Of a stretch of DNA of 64,000 nucleotides, positions 26,878-35,740 are shown in pieces (the first letter of the stretch is position 1; every line of letters starts with the position of its first letter). The notes under the pieces are model-generated. The model was not told the origin of the DNA and ran no database searches. It saw nothing but the letters and a program-made list of their open reading frames with translations. Source of the DNA: Comamonadaceae bacterium CG12_big_fil_rev_8_21_14_0_65_59_15 (GTDB lineage Bacteria; Pseudomonadota; Gammaproteobacteria; Burkholderiales; Burkholderiaceae_C). A program made the translations under genes and the position numbers. The DNA is taken from contig PCUV01000049.1 in NCBI GenBank assembly GCA_002786915.1, forward strand, positions 1 through 64,000, written 5' to 3'.

Positions 26878-27237
26878 TCATGGCTCCACTGGTTCAGCCA
26901 CGCACTGCAACGGATGCCCGGCTTTGTTGGCTGCTTCCAACACCTGGTTGACCTTGGTGGCCGCCACGTCGCGCGAATAAACACCGCACACACCGCGCCC
27001 GTCCAGGTGAATTTTGAGCATGATCTGGGTGGCGGTGTCGAGGTCTTTGCCAAAATATTCCTGGATCACGATCACGACAAACTCCATGGGGGTGTAGTCG
27101 TCGTTGAGCATGACCACCTGGTACAACTTGGGCGGGCGCGTCTTTTGCGTACGCCGCTCCAGCACCACGGTGCCGTCGGTGTCTTCGTCAATGCCGCGCA
27201 CCTGGGGCCGGGGATACTTGGGGGGCTTGGTACTCAT
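26878..27237 (-). CDS. clpS: ClpS adaptor
   Basis: ClpS delivers N-end-rule substrates to ClpA. The 119-residue protein has an unstructured N-terminus and the core motifs [18 protein letters not shown] and [16 protein letters not shown]. Its start overlaps the dusC stop by 4 bp (ATGA), and clpA follows. Confidence 0.97.
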   Translation of the reverse strand: MSTKPPKYPRPQVRGIDEDTDGTVVLERRTQKTRPPKLYQVVMLNDDYTPMEFVVIVIQEYFGKDLDTATQIMLKIHLDGRGVCGVYSRDVAATKVNQVLEAANKAGHPLQCVAEPVEP

Positions 27238-28259
27238 GCGTTCATTTTATCGGGCGACCTTCTGGTCGGCCCGTCAGGGGTAAATGACACCACAGGCCCG
27301 GGTTTCAAGCCCCATGCAGCAAGAAACCAGGCGTCCACGTCGCTCGGGTCGTGCAGCGTGCGCACCGCGTCAAACGCAGCTTGCGCCTGCGGGTAGGTAC
27401 GCCGCAGCAGGTTGAGCCACTGCTTGAGCCGCCCGGTGCGTTGGTCGTAGCGCAGGTGCTGGCAAGCCAGTCGCCAAAATTCAAGCAGCAGCGGCTGCAA
27501 GGCGTTCCAGGGCAACCCGCCGATCTGGTCAGGCCTGCCCTGTAGCGCCAGAATCTCCAGCGCCAACGCCGGGTTGGCCACCATGCCGCGCCCCAGCATC
27601 AGCGCCTGGCATCCACTGGCCGCGCGGCAAGCCTGGGCGTCGGCCACGCTCCAGATCTCGCCGTTGGCAATCACCGGCAAGCGCACCACCTGCGCCACGT
27701 CGTACACACGGTGCCAATAAGCAGGCGGGCGGTAGCCATCGGCTTTGGTACGCGCGTGCACCACCAGTTCGCTGGCGCCACCGGCCTCGATCGCCAGCGC
27801 GCATTCTTCCGCGCAGCGGTCATCGTGCAGGCCCAGACGCATCTTGGCCGACACCGGTTGCCCGGCGGGCACGGCACGGCGCACCTGCGCCACGATGCGG
27901 TACAGCAGCTCGGGCTCGTCCAGCAAGGCCGCACCACCGCAGTGGCGGTTCACCACCTGCGTCGGGCAGCCAAAGTTCAGATCGACCCCTGTGCCCGCCA
28001 TGCCCGCCACACGCGCCGCGTTGTCCGCCACACACACCGGATCGCTGCCCAGCAGCTGCGGGCGCACCGGCACGCCTGCGGGCGTCAAGCCGCCGTGCGC
28101 CAGTTCGGGCACCAGGCGCAAAAAAACCCGCTCGGGTAACAAGGTGTCGGTGATGCGGATGAACTCGGACACGCAGCGGTCCACACCCCCCACCCGAGTG
28201 AGGATGTCGCGCAGAATAAAGTCCAGCAGCCCCTCCATCGGGGCCAGAATCAAGCTCAT
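27234..28259 (-). CDS. dusC: tRNA-dihydrouridine synthase (DusC type)
   Basis: Reduces uridine to dihydrouridine in the tRNA D-loop (U16 for DusC) using FMN. The 341-residue TIM-barrel has [16 protein letters not shown] at the N-terminus, DLNFGCP with the catalytic Cys in [22 protein letters not shown], and [11 protein letters not shown] 28259 is preferred to 28265 because the latter overlaps the AAAGGA ribosome site. It starts the dusC-clpS-clpA run. Confidence 0.9.
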   Translation of the reverse strand: MSLILAPMEGLLDFILRDILTRVGGVDRCVSEFIRITDTLLPERVFLRLVPELAHGGLTPAGVPVRPQLLGSDPVCVADNAARVAGMAGTGVDLNFGCPTQVVNRHCGGAALLDEPELLYRIVAQVRRAVPAGQPVSAKMRLGLHDDRCAEECALAIEAGGASELVVHARTKADGYRPPAYWHRVYDVAQVVRLPVIANGEIWSVADAQACRAASGCQALMLGRGMVANPALALEILALQGRPDQIGGLPWNALQPLLLEFWRLACQHLRYDQRTGRLKQWLNLLRRTYPQAQAAFDAVRTLHDPSDVDAWFLAAWGLKPGPVVSFTPDGPTRRSPDKMNA

Positions 28260-28385
28260 GCACATCCTTTGATATCAACGTCCCAATTGTGGCGGCAATG
28301 TGCGACGGGGTTATCCCGATATCGGTACGTGCCGCTTTTTGCCACAATGCGCGCCAGTTCAATCACCTATCTAAAGGAAGCCACC

Positions 28386-28856
28386 ATGGCCATTACTGTC
28401 ACCATCGATCTGGGCTACGAGCTCAACGTCAAAGCCAGCTACCAGAAGGTGTTTGACACCTTGTCCGACGTGCCCACCTCGGCCAGCTATTTCCCGAAAG
28501 TGGACCAGTTGGTGGACATGGGCGACGGCGTGTACCGCTGGGAGATGGCAAAAATCGGCCTGGCGCAGATCAACCTGCAAACCATTTACGCATCCAAGTA
28601 TGTCAGCGACGCCGCCAAGGGCACCGTGGTCTGGACGCCGGTCAAAGGCGTGGGCAACGCGCTGGTGTCCGGCAACTGGAAGATTGTGGACAAAAAGAAG
28701 TCCACCCACATCACTTTCAAGTCCAAGGGCGAACTCACCCTGCCACTGCCCGGCCTGATGAAGATGGTGGTGGCGCCGGTGGTTGAGGCCGAATTCGAAA
28801 AAATGGTCGAGCAATACCTGGACAACCTGACCAAGCACTTTGGCGGCGAGGTGTAA
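28386..28856 (+). CDS. SRPBCC/START-like protein
   Basis: The 156-residue protein has the helix-grip layout: a first strand, VFDTLSDVPTSASYFPKVDQL, long antiparallel strands, and a long C-terminal helix (EAEFEKMVEQYLDNLTKHF). Such proteins bind hydrophobic ligands, but the ligand cannot be told. AAAGGAAG precedes ATG 28386. It stands alone, divergent from dusC and convergent with the DUF808 gene. Confidence 0.85.
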   Translation: MAITVTIDLGYELNVKASYQKVFDTLSDVPTSASYFPKVDQLVDMGDGVYRWEMAKIGLAQINLQTIYASKYVSDAAKGTVVWTPVKGVGNALVSGNWKIVDKKKSTHITFKSKGELTLPLPGLMKMVVAPVVEAEFEKMVEQYLDNLTKHFGGEV

Positions 28857-28873
28857 CCCGGCACTGACCGGTG

Positions 28874-29797
28874 CTACACCATACGGTGGCGCACAGCGTT
28901 GACGGCCTGCACCACCAGCAAGGTCAATGCGCCCGCCACCAGCCCCAGCAGCACATTCAGCAGCAAGGCCGCCACGGGCGCCAACGCGCCCACACCTTGG
29001 CTGAGGGCCTCCAGCCACTGGCCCAGACTGTGAAAGCCGTGCGCCAGAATGCCGCCGCCCACCAGAAACATGGCCAACGTACCCACCACGGTCAAGGCCT
29101 TCATCAGCCAGGGCGCGGCCGCAAGAATCAAATGCCCTAATCGGTGCTGCAGACGCACCCCCGCTGACGCTCCCTGGCGCAGAGTCAAAAACAAACCCAC
29201 ATCGTCCAGTTTGACGATCACCGCCACCACGCCATAGACCCCGATCGTCATGGCTAGCGCAATGCCGATCAGCGCCCCCACCTGCACCATCAGCGCACTG
29301 CCTTGCACAATGCCCAGCGCAATCACGATGATCTCGGTGGACAAAATGAAATCAGTACGAATGGCACCCTTGATCTTGTCTTTTTCCAGCGCCACCAGAT
29401 CCACCTTGGCGTCTGCCAGCGCGTGTGCCAATTCGGCGCGATGGGCGTCGTCTTCTGCGCTGCTATGCAGGAATTTGTGCGCCATTTTTTCAAACCCCTC
29501 AAAGCACAAGAAAAGACCACCGGCCATCAGCAGCGGCGTAATCGCCCATGGTGCAAAGGCGCTCAGCAACAGCGCCAGCGGTACCAAAATGGCCTTGTTC
29601 AGCAGCGACCCCTTGAATACCGCCCACACGACCGGCAGTTCACGCTCGGCCCTGACGCCGGTCACTTGCTGGGCGTTCAGCGCCAGGTCGTCGCCCAGCA
29701 CGCCGGCGGTTTTTTTGGCCGCCACCTTGGACATCAAGGCCACGTCGTCGAGCAGCGTGGCGATATCGTCCAGCAGGACGAGCAGACTGGTGGCCAT
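28874..29797 (-). CDS. DUF808 (YedI-like) inner-membrane protein
   Basis: A 307-residue membrane protein starting MATSLLVLLDDIATLLDDVA, the DUF808 signature, with about six hydrophobic segments, among them LLLSAFAPWAITPLLMAGGLFLC near residues 80-100. The cytoplasmic loop with AELAHALADAKVDLVALEKDKIKG is typical. Function unknown in general. It overlaps the stop of the upstream dehydrogenase gene by 1 bp (TGATG), so the two are co-translated. Confidence 0.9.
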   Translation of the reverse strand: MATSLLVLLDDIATLLDDVALMSKVAAKKTAGVLGDDLALNAQQVTGVRAERELPVVWAVFKGSLLNKAILVPLALLLSAFAPWAITPLLMAGGLFLCFEGFEKMAHKFLHSSAEDDAHRAELAHALADAKVDLVALEKDKIKGAIRTDFILSTEIIVIALGIVQGSALMVQVGALIGIALAMTIGVYGVVAVIVKLDDVGLFLTLRQGASAGVRLQHRLGHLILAAAPWLMKALTVVGTLAMFLVGGGILAHGFHSLGQWLEALSQGVGALAPVAALLLNVLLGLVAGALTLLVVQAVNAVRHRMV

Positions 29798-30645
29798 CAG
29801 TAGCTGTACACCCCACGCCCGGTCTTGCGGCCCAGTCGACCGGCAGCGACCATTTCTTTCAGCAGCGGGCAAGCGCGGTATTTGCTGTCGCCAAACTCGG
29901 CCAGATACACGTCCATTACCGCCAGGCACACGTCCAGCCCCACCATGTCGGCCAGCGCCAACGGGCCAATCGGCTGGTTGCAACCGAGCTTCATGCCGGC
30001 GTCAATGTCTTCCGGCGAAGCCAAGCCTTCAGCCAGCACAAAAAACGCCTCATTGATCATCGGCACCAAAATGCGGTTGACCACAAAACCCGGCGCATTC
30101 TTGACGGTGATGGGGGTCTTGCCCAGGGCGCTGGCCATGGCGTGCACAGCGGCGTGCGTGGCATCGCTGGTTTGCAGACCACGAATGATCTCCACCAACG
30201 CCATCATCGGCACCGGGTTGAAGAAATGCATGCCAATGAATTTGTCGGCACGGCCGGTCACCGCCGCCAGCTTGGTGATGGAAATGGATGAGGTATTGGT
30301 GGCAATGATCACCTCCGGGGCCAGCAACGCGTCCAACTGTTTGACGATCTTGACCTTGAGCTCGTAGTTTTCAGTGGCTGCCTCTATGACCAGCTGCGCG
30401 CCCTTGAGGTCGCTGTACTGCGTGCTGCCCTTGATGCGCGCCAGCGCCGCCGTTTTGTCAACCACCGTGATCTTTTCTTTTTTCAGCAACCGCTCCAGGC
30501 TGCCCGACACGGTAGCCATGCCCTTGGCCACCGCCGCGTCTGAAATATCAACCATCACCACGTTCAGGCCCGCTACCGCGCAGGCCTGCGCGATGCCGTT
30601 GCCCATGGTGCCTGCGCCGACGATGCCCACTGTCTGGATGCTCAT
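29797..30645 (-). CDS. 3-hydroxybutyryl-CoA dehydrogenase
   Basis: Oxidises 3-hydroxyacyl-CoA to 3-ketoacyl-CoA with NAD(P) in fatty-acid, butanoate or PHB metabolism. The 282-residue protein has the dinucleotide fold GIVGAGTMGNGIAQ at the start, then NTSSISIT and HFFNPVPMM with the catalytic His, and a helical C-terminal domain ending GRKTGRGVYSY. ATG 30645 follows AAGGAG. The promoter lies in the 129-bp divergent gap to the decarboxylase. Confidence 0.93.
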   Translation of the reverse strand: MSIQTVGIVGAGTMGNGIAQACAVAGLNVVMVDISDAAVAKGMATVSGSLERLLKKEKITVVDKTAALARIKGSTQYSDLKGAQLVIEAATENYELKVKIVKQLDALLAPEVIIATNTSSISITKLAAVTGRADKFIGMHFFNPVPMMALVEIIRGLQTSDATHAAVHAMASALGKTPITVKNAPGFVVNRILVPMINEAFFVLAEGLASPEDIDAGMKLGCNQPIGPLALADMVGLDVCLAVMDVYLAEFGDSKYRACPLLKEMVAAGRLGRKTGRGVYSY

Positions 30646-30703
30646 AGAAAAACTCCTTGAAAAAATGTGCCCCCATGTTAGCGGCTCACAGCCCATGAAA
30701 TCA

Positions 30704-30715
30704 TGACATGTGTCA
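30704..30715. promoter_or_regulatory. 12-bp perfect palindrome in a divergent promoter region
   Basis: TGACATGTGTCA lies between the oppositely transcribed dehydrogenase and decarboxylase genes and may be the operator of a dimeric regulator. No regulator gene is adjacent. Confidence 0.4.
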
Positions 30716-30774
30716 GCCACAGGGCACAGCAGCCCGTGATAATCCGCCCACTTTTACCTTTGGAGACGTTCCGC

Positions 30775-32397
30775 ATGAATCTCACCGAACAGTTGCTCAC
30801 CGCGCTCAAAAGGCACGGCGCGCAGCAGATTTTTGGCATCCCGGGCGACTTTGCCCTGCCCTACTTTCGTGTCATCGAACAATCGAAAATTTTGCCGCTC
30901 TATACCCTGAGCCACGAACCCGGTGTCGGCTTTGCTGCCGACGCGGCCGCGCGCATCAACGCCAGCCTGGGCGTGGCCGCAGTGACGTACGGCGCCGGCG
31001 CGCTGAACATGATCAACTCGATTGCTGCCGCCTACGCCGAAAAATCCCCGCTGGTGGTACTCTCAGGTGGACCCGGCAAAAATGAATCGCGATCTGGCCT
31101 GCTGCTGCACCACCAAGCCAAAACGCTCGACAGCCAGTTCCAGATTTTCAAAGAGATCACGTGCGACCAGTGCCGCCTGGACGACGCCGCGCGCGCCCCG
31201 GCCGACATTGCGCGCGTGCTGGCCAGTTGCCTGCGCCACAGCGAACCGGTGTATATCGAGATTCCGCGCGACATGGTGGCCGTCCCCTGCGCCGAGGTGG
31301 TGCCAGAGAGCCCGGCCAAGGTTGACCCGGACGCGCTGGCTGCCTGTGTGGATGAAATTCTGGAGCGTCTGGCCAACGCCACGTCACCCGTGCTGATGGC
31401 CGGTGTGGAAGTACGCCGCTACGGGCTGGAAGACAAGGTCGCCGCGCTGTCGCGCCGCCTGGGGCTGCCGGTGGTCACCAGCTTCATGAGTCGTGGCCTG
31501 CTGGCCAACCACGACGCACCGCTGATGGGCACCTACATGGGTGTAGCCGGGTTTCCGGAGGTGACGCACCTGGTGGAAAGCTCGGACGGGCTGTTTCTGC
31601 TGGGCGAGATCATTTGCGACACCAACTTTGCCGTCTCAGAAACCAAAATCGACATGCGCAAAACCATTCAGGCGCTCAATGGCCAGGTCAACATCGGCTA
31701 CCACACCTACGCCCGCCTGCCGCTGGCCGCGCTGGTGGACAAGATGCTGGAACGCATTGGCACGCAGGAAAAGGCATTCACCATCACGCCGCAGGTGTTC
31801 CCGCGCGGCCTGCCCGCTGACCAAGCCAGTATCGCCCCCACCGACATTGCCACCGCCATCAACGACCTGATGGCGCACCACGGCAAGATGCCGATTGCCA
31901 GCGACATGGGCGACTGTCTGTTTACCGCCATGGAAATCGAACACACCGCGCTGGTGGCGCCCGGCTACTACGCCACCATGGGCTTTGGCGTACCGGCCGG
32001 ACTGGGGTTGCAGGCCGCCACGGGTGAGCGCCCGCTGATTCTGGTGGGCGACGGCGCTTTCCAGATGACCGGCTGGGAGCTGGGCAACTGCCGCCGCTAC
32101 GGCTGGGACCCGATCGTCATCGTCTTCAACAACGCCAGCTGGGAGATGCTGCGCACCTTTCAGCCCGAATCGGGTTTCAACAATCTGGACCAATGGGGTT
32201 TTGCCGACATGGCCGCGGGATTGGGCGGCGACGGCGTGCGCGTGAGCACACGCGGCGAGTTGAAGGCCGCGCTGGACAAAGCCGTGGCCACGCGCGGCAA
32301 ATTCCAGCTGATTGAAGTGACCATCCCGCGCGGGGTTCTGTCTGACACACTGGCGCGCTTTGTGGCAGGGGTCAAGCGGCTCAACGCGCCCAGGTAG
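30775..32397 (+). CDS. ipdC: Indolepyruvate/phenylpyruvate decarboxylase, TPP-dependent
   Basis: Decarboxylates indole- or phenylpyruvate to the aldehyde, a route to auxin-like compounds. The 540-residue protein has the TPP-enzyme layout: an N-terminal PYR domain with IFGIPGDFALPYF and LSHEPGVGFAADAAAR (catalytic Glu), a central domain, and a C-terminal PP domain with VGDGAFQMTGWELGN ending in FNNASWEM. ATG 30775 follows TTTGGAG. Related decarboxylases with other 2-oxo acid substrates cannot be excluded. Confidence 0.82.
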   Translation: MNLTEQLLTALKRHGAQQIFGIPGDFALPYFRVIEQSKILPLYTLSHEPGVGFAADAAARINASLGVAAVTYGAGALNMINSIAAAYAEKSPLVVLSGGPGKNESRSGLLLHHQAKTLDSQFQIFKEITCDQCRLDDAARAPADIARVLASCLRHSEPVYIEIPRDMVAVPCAEVVPESPAKVDPDALAACVDEILERLANATSPVLMAGVEVRRYGLEDKVAALSRRLGLPVVTSFMSRGLLANHDAPLMGTYMGVAGFPEVTHLVESSDGLFLLGEIICDTNFAVSETKIDMRKTIQALNGQVNIGYHTYARLPLAALVDKMLERIGTQEKAFTITPQVFPRGLPADQASIAPTDIATAINDLMAHHGKMPIASDMGDCLFTAMEIEHTALVAPGYYATMGFGVPAGLGLQAATGERPLILVGDGAFQMTGWELGNCRRYGWDPIVIVFNNASWEMLRTFQPESGFNNLDQWGFADMAAGLGGDGVRVSTRGELKAALDKAVATRGKFQLIEVTIPRGVLSDTLARFVAGVKRLNAPR

Positions 32398-32437
32398 TTG
32401 AACCCATAGAAATCAATGAGACCGGCGACAAACGGCA

Positions 32438-32489
32438 CGGCAAGCTTGCCGCGCCACGCGCCATGACCCGGCCGCCCTAAAAGGCGGCC
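32438..32489. repeat. Two palindromes after ipdC
   Basis: CGGCAAGCTTGCCG (32438-32451) is a perfect palindrome. GGCCGCC/GGCGGCC (32470-32476 and 32483-32489) form a 7-bp stem with a 6-base loop. They lie between the ipdC stop and the transposase remnant; the second may stop ipdC transcription. GCAAGCTTGCCGC also occurs near 17080. Confidence 0.55.
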
Positions 32490-32499
32490 AACCCAATGC

Positions 32500-33492
32500 A
32501 GCGATCTGGGCGTGCTGAGTAAAAACCAGACCGGTGCAAAAACCCGGGGACTGCACCTGCATTCAACCTTCTGTGTCACTACCGAGGGCCTGCCGCTGGG
32601 GGTGCTCAATGCACAATTCTCAGCCCCACAGCCCAAATCAGACTCCGATACCCGCCTAGCGGCAAGCATTCCGATTCAAGAGAAGAAGTCCTTCACTTGG
32701 ATCAATGGCTTGCGCGACTGTGTCGAGCTGGCCCGAGAACTGCCCGAGACCCGCTTGGTGGGCGTGATGGACCGAGAAGCGGACTTCTTTGAACTTTTTG
32801 ATGAGCAGCGCAAAACCGGTAAGGTTGCCTTGTTGGTGCGCTCCAAGCATGACCGTACCATGGATGAGGTGGGCGGGCATCTGTTTGAGACGGTGCGCGA
32901 GAGCCCCGCCTGTGGCGAGATGGTGATCAAGGTGCCCCGGCAAAGCGCACGCACCAAGAAAAACAAACAGCAGGCCAAGCCCGGGCATGTGCAGCGCAGT
33001 GCCACGGTGGCTTTGCGTTATCTGGACATTGAGTTGCGCCCCGGGGTGTATCAAAAGGACAAAGCGCCCATCAAGCTGACGGTGGTGCATGTTCAGGAGA
33101 CCAGTTGCCCCAAGGATGATGAGCCAGTGGAGTGGTTTTTACTGACGACGTGCGCGGTATCGACCCCAGAGCAGGCGCAGGAGATTTTGCATTGGTACTG
33201 TCTGCGCTGGCGCATTGAGGATTGGCTTCGGGTGCTCAAGAGCGGCTGCAATATTGAGAAGTTGCAGCACAAGACAGCAGAGCGGCTCAAACGCACGATT
33301 GCCATCAATTTGGTGATTGCCTGGCGCATCATGCTGCTGACTTTGCTGGGGCGCGAGTGCCCGCAATTGGCCGCTGAGGTGTTGTTCTCTGATGTCGAGA
33401 TGCAGGTGCTCAAGGCATGGGCTAAAAAAAAGTCTAGCTGAACCGATCCTGCTCGGGCAGGCCGTGCGTTTGGTGGCCCAACGCCGGTTTTA
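32500..33492 (+). pseudogene. Remnant of an IS4-family (Tn5-like) transposase
   Basis: The frame keeps the DDE core: VGVMDREADFF and the YREK signature in HWYCLRWRIEDWLRVLKSG. It lacks the N-terminal third (no ATG before LGVLSKNQTGAK). After a run of eight A (33424-33431) it shifts: the 0 frame stops after KKKSS, while the frame read with one A fewer continues LAEPILLGQAVRLVA and then stops, without the usual GGYLGRK end. Both ends are thus missing. I saw no flanking inverted repeats. It cannot encode an active enzyme. Confidence 0.85.
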
Positions 33493-33513
33493 ATGGCCAA
33501 CTACAATCAAAAA

Positions 33514-33843
33514 ATGATGTTCAACCCTTCCCGCCTGGCGGCTTGCGCCCGTTTTTTGATCGCTGCGAGCATGAGCCTGTGCGCTCTGTCGCAGGCGCAG
33601 ACGGCTACAGCACCCACACCCGCACCCACACCCACACCCGCAGCGTCAGCCACGGCCAGCGTCACTGCGCCACTTGCGCCTTCTACCCAGCAAATCCGCA
33701 TTGAAGACGCTCGCAACCGCATTGACGAGGTACGCGTGGGCGGTGAAACGCGTTCCATCACCGTTCAGCCCAAAGGCGGTATGCCCAGCTATCAGGTGGC
33801 CCCAGCTACCGGTGAGCGCAGCTGGAAAGTGCTGGGATTCTGA
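33514..33843 (+). CDS. Secreted DUF2782-type small protein
   Basis: A signal peptide (RLAACARFLIAASMSLCALSQA) is followed by a proline/threonine-rich linker and the DUF2782 core RIDEVRVGGETRSITVQPKGG. It lies 3 bp before thrB, a common pairing in Burkholderiales. The start is uncertain: ATG 33493, 33514 or 33517; 33514 is taken because it starts just before the signal peptide's basic region. The transposase remnant ends almost at its start, so its original promoter may have been displaced. Confidence 0.75.
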   Translation: MMFNPSRLAACARFLIAASMSLCALSQAQTATAPTPAPTPTPAASATASVTAPLAPSTQQIRIEDARNRIDEVRVGGETRSITVQPKGGMPSYQVAPATGERSWKVLGF

Positions 33844-33846
33844 TCC

Positions 33847-34845
33847 ATGGCGGTCTATACCGAGGTCTCTGAGGACGAGGCGCGCACGCTCTTGCGCGAA
33901 CTGCACCTGGGCGAGCTCACCAACCTCAAACCGTGCAGCGACGGCATCGAAAACACCAACTACTTTGCCTCCACCCAGCGTGACGGTCAGCCGCACCACT
34001 ATGTGCTGACGCTGTTTGAACGCCTCACGCTCGCGCAGTTGCCGTTTTACCTGCAACTGATGCAGCACCTGGCGCTGCACGGCATTGCGGTGCCCCGACC
34101 GTATGCCGATGACAGCGGCAGCTTGGTCTTGCAGGTGCAGGGCAAGCCCGCTGCGGTGGTGGACCGGCTGCCCGGGCGCAGTGAGCTCCATCCCACCGCA
34201 ACGCACTGCACCCAGGTGGGTGCCATGCTGGCGCGCATGCACCTGGCCGGGCGCGACTTTGCCTTGAAGCAACCCCATTTGCGTGGCTTGTCATGGTGGA
34301 ACGACACGGCACCGGTGGTCCTGCCCTACCTGAGCGCCAGCCAACACGATTTGCTGCAAACTGAGCTGGCGCACCAGAACCAGATCGCCGCCACCTGCGC
34401 CGCTTTGCCGCGTGGCCCGATTCACGCCGACCTGTTTCGTGACAACGTGATGTTTGACACGGTGGATGGCAAGCCGGTACTCAGCGGCTTTTTTGATTTC
34501 TATTTTGCCGGCGTGGAGGCATGGCTGTTTGACCTGGCGGTGTGCGTCAACGACTGGTGCATCGACCCGGATCAAGCCACGCACCAGAGTGATCTGGCGC
34601 GCCACTTCATCACCGCTTACAACGCGGTGCGTCCACTGTCTGACGACGAGCGCGCGCTGCTGCCCGACCTGCTGCGCGCGGCGGCCTTGCGCTTCTGGAT
34701 CTCGCGCCTGTGGGACTTTTACCTGCCGCGCCCGGCCAGCGTGCTCAAAGCGCGCGACCCGCTGCATTGCGAACACCTCTTGCGTCTGCGCGCCACGCAC
34801 CCCATGACTTTTGACCAACTGGCAGGAAACACGGTAACCGCATGA
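33847..34845 (+). CDS. thrB: Homoserine kinase
   Basis: Phosphorylates homoserine in threonine synthesis. This is the protein-kinase-like (APH-fold) ThrB found in proteobacteria, not the GHMP type. The 332-residue protein has CSDGIENTNYF, YVLTLFERL with the ATP-binding region, and IHADLFRDNVMF (catalytic loop) followed by FFDFYFAG. Its stop overlaps the next gene by 4 bp. Confidence 0.96.
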   Translation: MAVYTEVSEDEARTLLRELHLGELTNLKPCSDGIENTNYFASTQRDGQPHHYVLTLFERLTLAQLPFYLQLMQHLALHGIAVPRPYADDSGSLVLQVQGKPAAVVDRLPGRSELHPTATHCTQVGAMLARMHLAGRDFALKQPHLRGLSWWNDTAPVVLPYLSASQHDLLQTELAHQNQIAATCAALPRGPIHADLFRDNVMFDTVDGKPVLSGFFDFYFAGVEAWLFDLAVCVNDWCIDPDQATHQSDLARHFITAYNAVRPLSDDERALLPDLLRAAALRFWISRLWDFYLPRPASVLKARDPLHCEHLLRLRATHPMTFDQLAGNTVTA

Positions 34846-35639
34846 AACTCAAATTGGCCTCGGCCCGCACCGGCGCGCTCTGGGTTCGCCTGGGCATCCA
34901 GACATTTTTCAAGCAGCCGCTGGCGCTGGCCGGACTGTTTTTCATGTTCATGGCGCTGATGTCGGTGGCCTCCATGGTGCCGCTGATCGGTCTGCCGGTG
35001 GCCATGACGCTGCTGCCCGCCGTCACACTGGGCCTGATGGCCGCCACGCGGCAAGCCACCCAAGGCAAATTCCCGATGCCACTGGTCTTGCTCAGCGGTT
35101 TTCGGGCCGGGCCGGTCAAGTTGCGCGCCATGCTGGTGCTGGGCGGCCTGTACGCCAGCGGCTTCTTGTTGGCGCTGGGTGCGTCTTACCTGGTGGACGA
35201 CGGCGGTTTTGCGCGCCTGTACCTGGGGGGTCATATGCCTGAATCCGACATGCTGCAATCCGGTTCGTTTGTGGCCGCCATGTGGACTTTTCTGGGGCTG
35301 CACCTGCCGCTGTCGTTGTTGTTCTGGCACGCCCCGGCGCTGGTCTATTGGCAAGACATCCCGCCGCTGAAAAGCATGTTCTTCAGCATCGTCGCGTGTC
35401 TGCGCAATTTCTGGGCCCTGACCGTCTTTGCGCTGGTCTGGATGACCGTGATGGTGGGCGTGGTGCTGGGGGTGGGCACGATCGCCAACCTGACGGGCAG
35501 CCCGGCGCTGATGGGTACGCTGCTGTTTCCGGTGTTGCTGCTGCTGGCCGCGATGTTTTTTAGCTCCCTGTTTTTCACCTACCGCGACAGCTTTTTTGAC
35601 GCGTTGCCACCCGACAACAAACCACCTGTAGTGAGCTGA
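34842..35639 (+). CDS. BPSS1780-family inner-membrane protein
   Basis: The 265-residue protein has about six membrane segments (for example LALAGLFFMFMALMSVASMV near residue 27 and VVLGVGTIANL near 205). It is named from its resemblance to the BPSS1780 group of Burkholderiales, which lies next to thrB. Function unknown. It starts in an ATGA overlap with thrB, so it is co-translated. Confidence 0.82.
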   Translation: MKLKLASARTGALWVRLGIQTFFKQPLALAGLFFMFMALMSVASMVPLIGLPVAMTLLPAVTLGLMAATRQATQGKFPMPLVLLSGFRAGPVKLRAMLVLGGLYASGFLLALGASYLVDDGGFARLYLGGHMPESDMLQSGSFVAAMWTFLGLHLPLSLLFWHAPALVYWQDIPPLKSMFFSIVACLRNFWALTVFALVWMTVMVGVVLGVGTIANLTGSPALMGTLLFPVLLLLAAMFFSSLFFTYRDSFFDALPPDNKPPVVS

Positions 35640-35676
35640 TCCGCAACAGTGTGAGCAGGCGGCAAGCCTGGGCCAC

Positions 35677-35694
35677 CCTTCACCAAACTGTCAC
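35677..35694 (+). promoter_or_regulatory. Possible Pho box upstream of phoX
   Basis: CCTTCAC and CTGTCAC are separated by 4 bases (11-bp period). The second matches the PhoB half-site exactly, the first at five of seven positions. It lies 46 bp before phoX. Confidence 0.5.
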
Positions 35695-35740
35695 ACAAGC
35701 CTTGCAAACTGTGCGGGTTTCAACATCACCTGGAGTTTGC

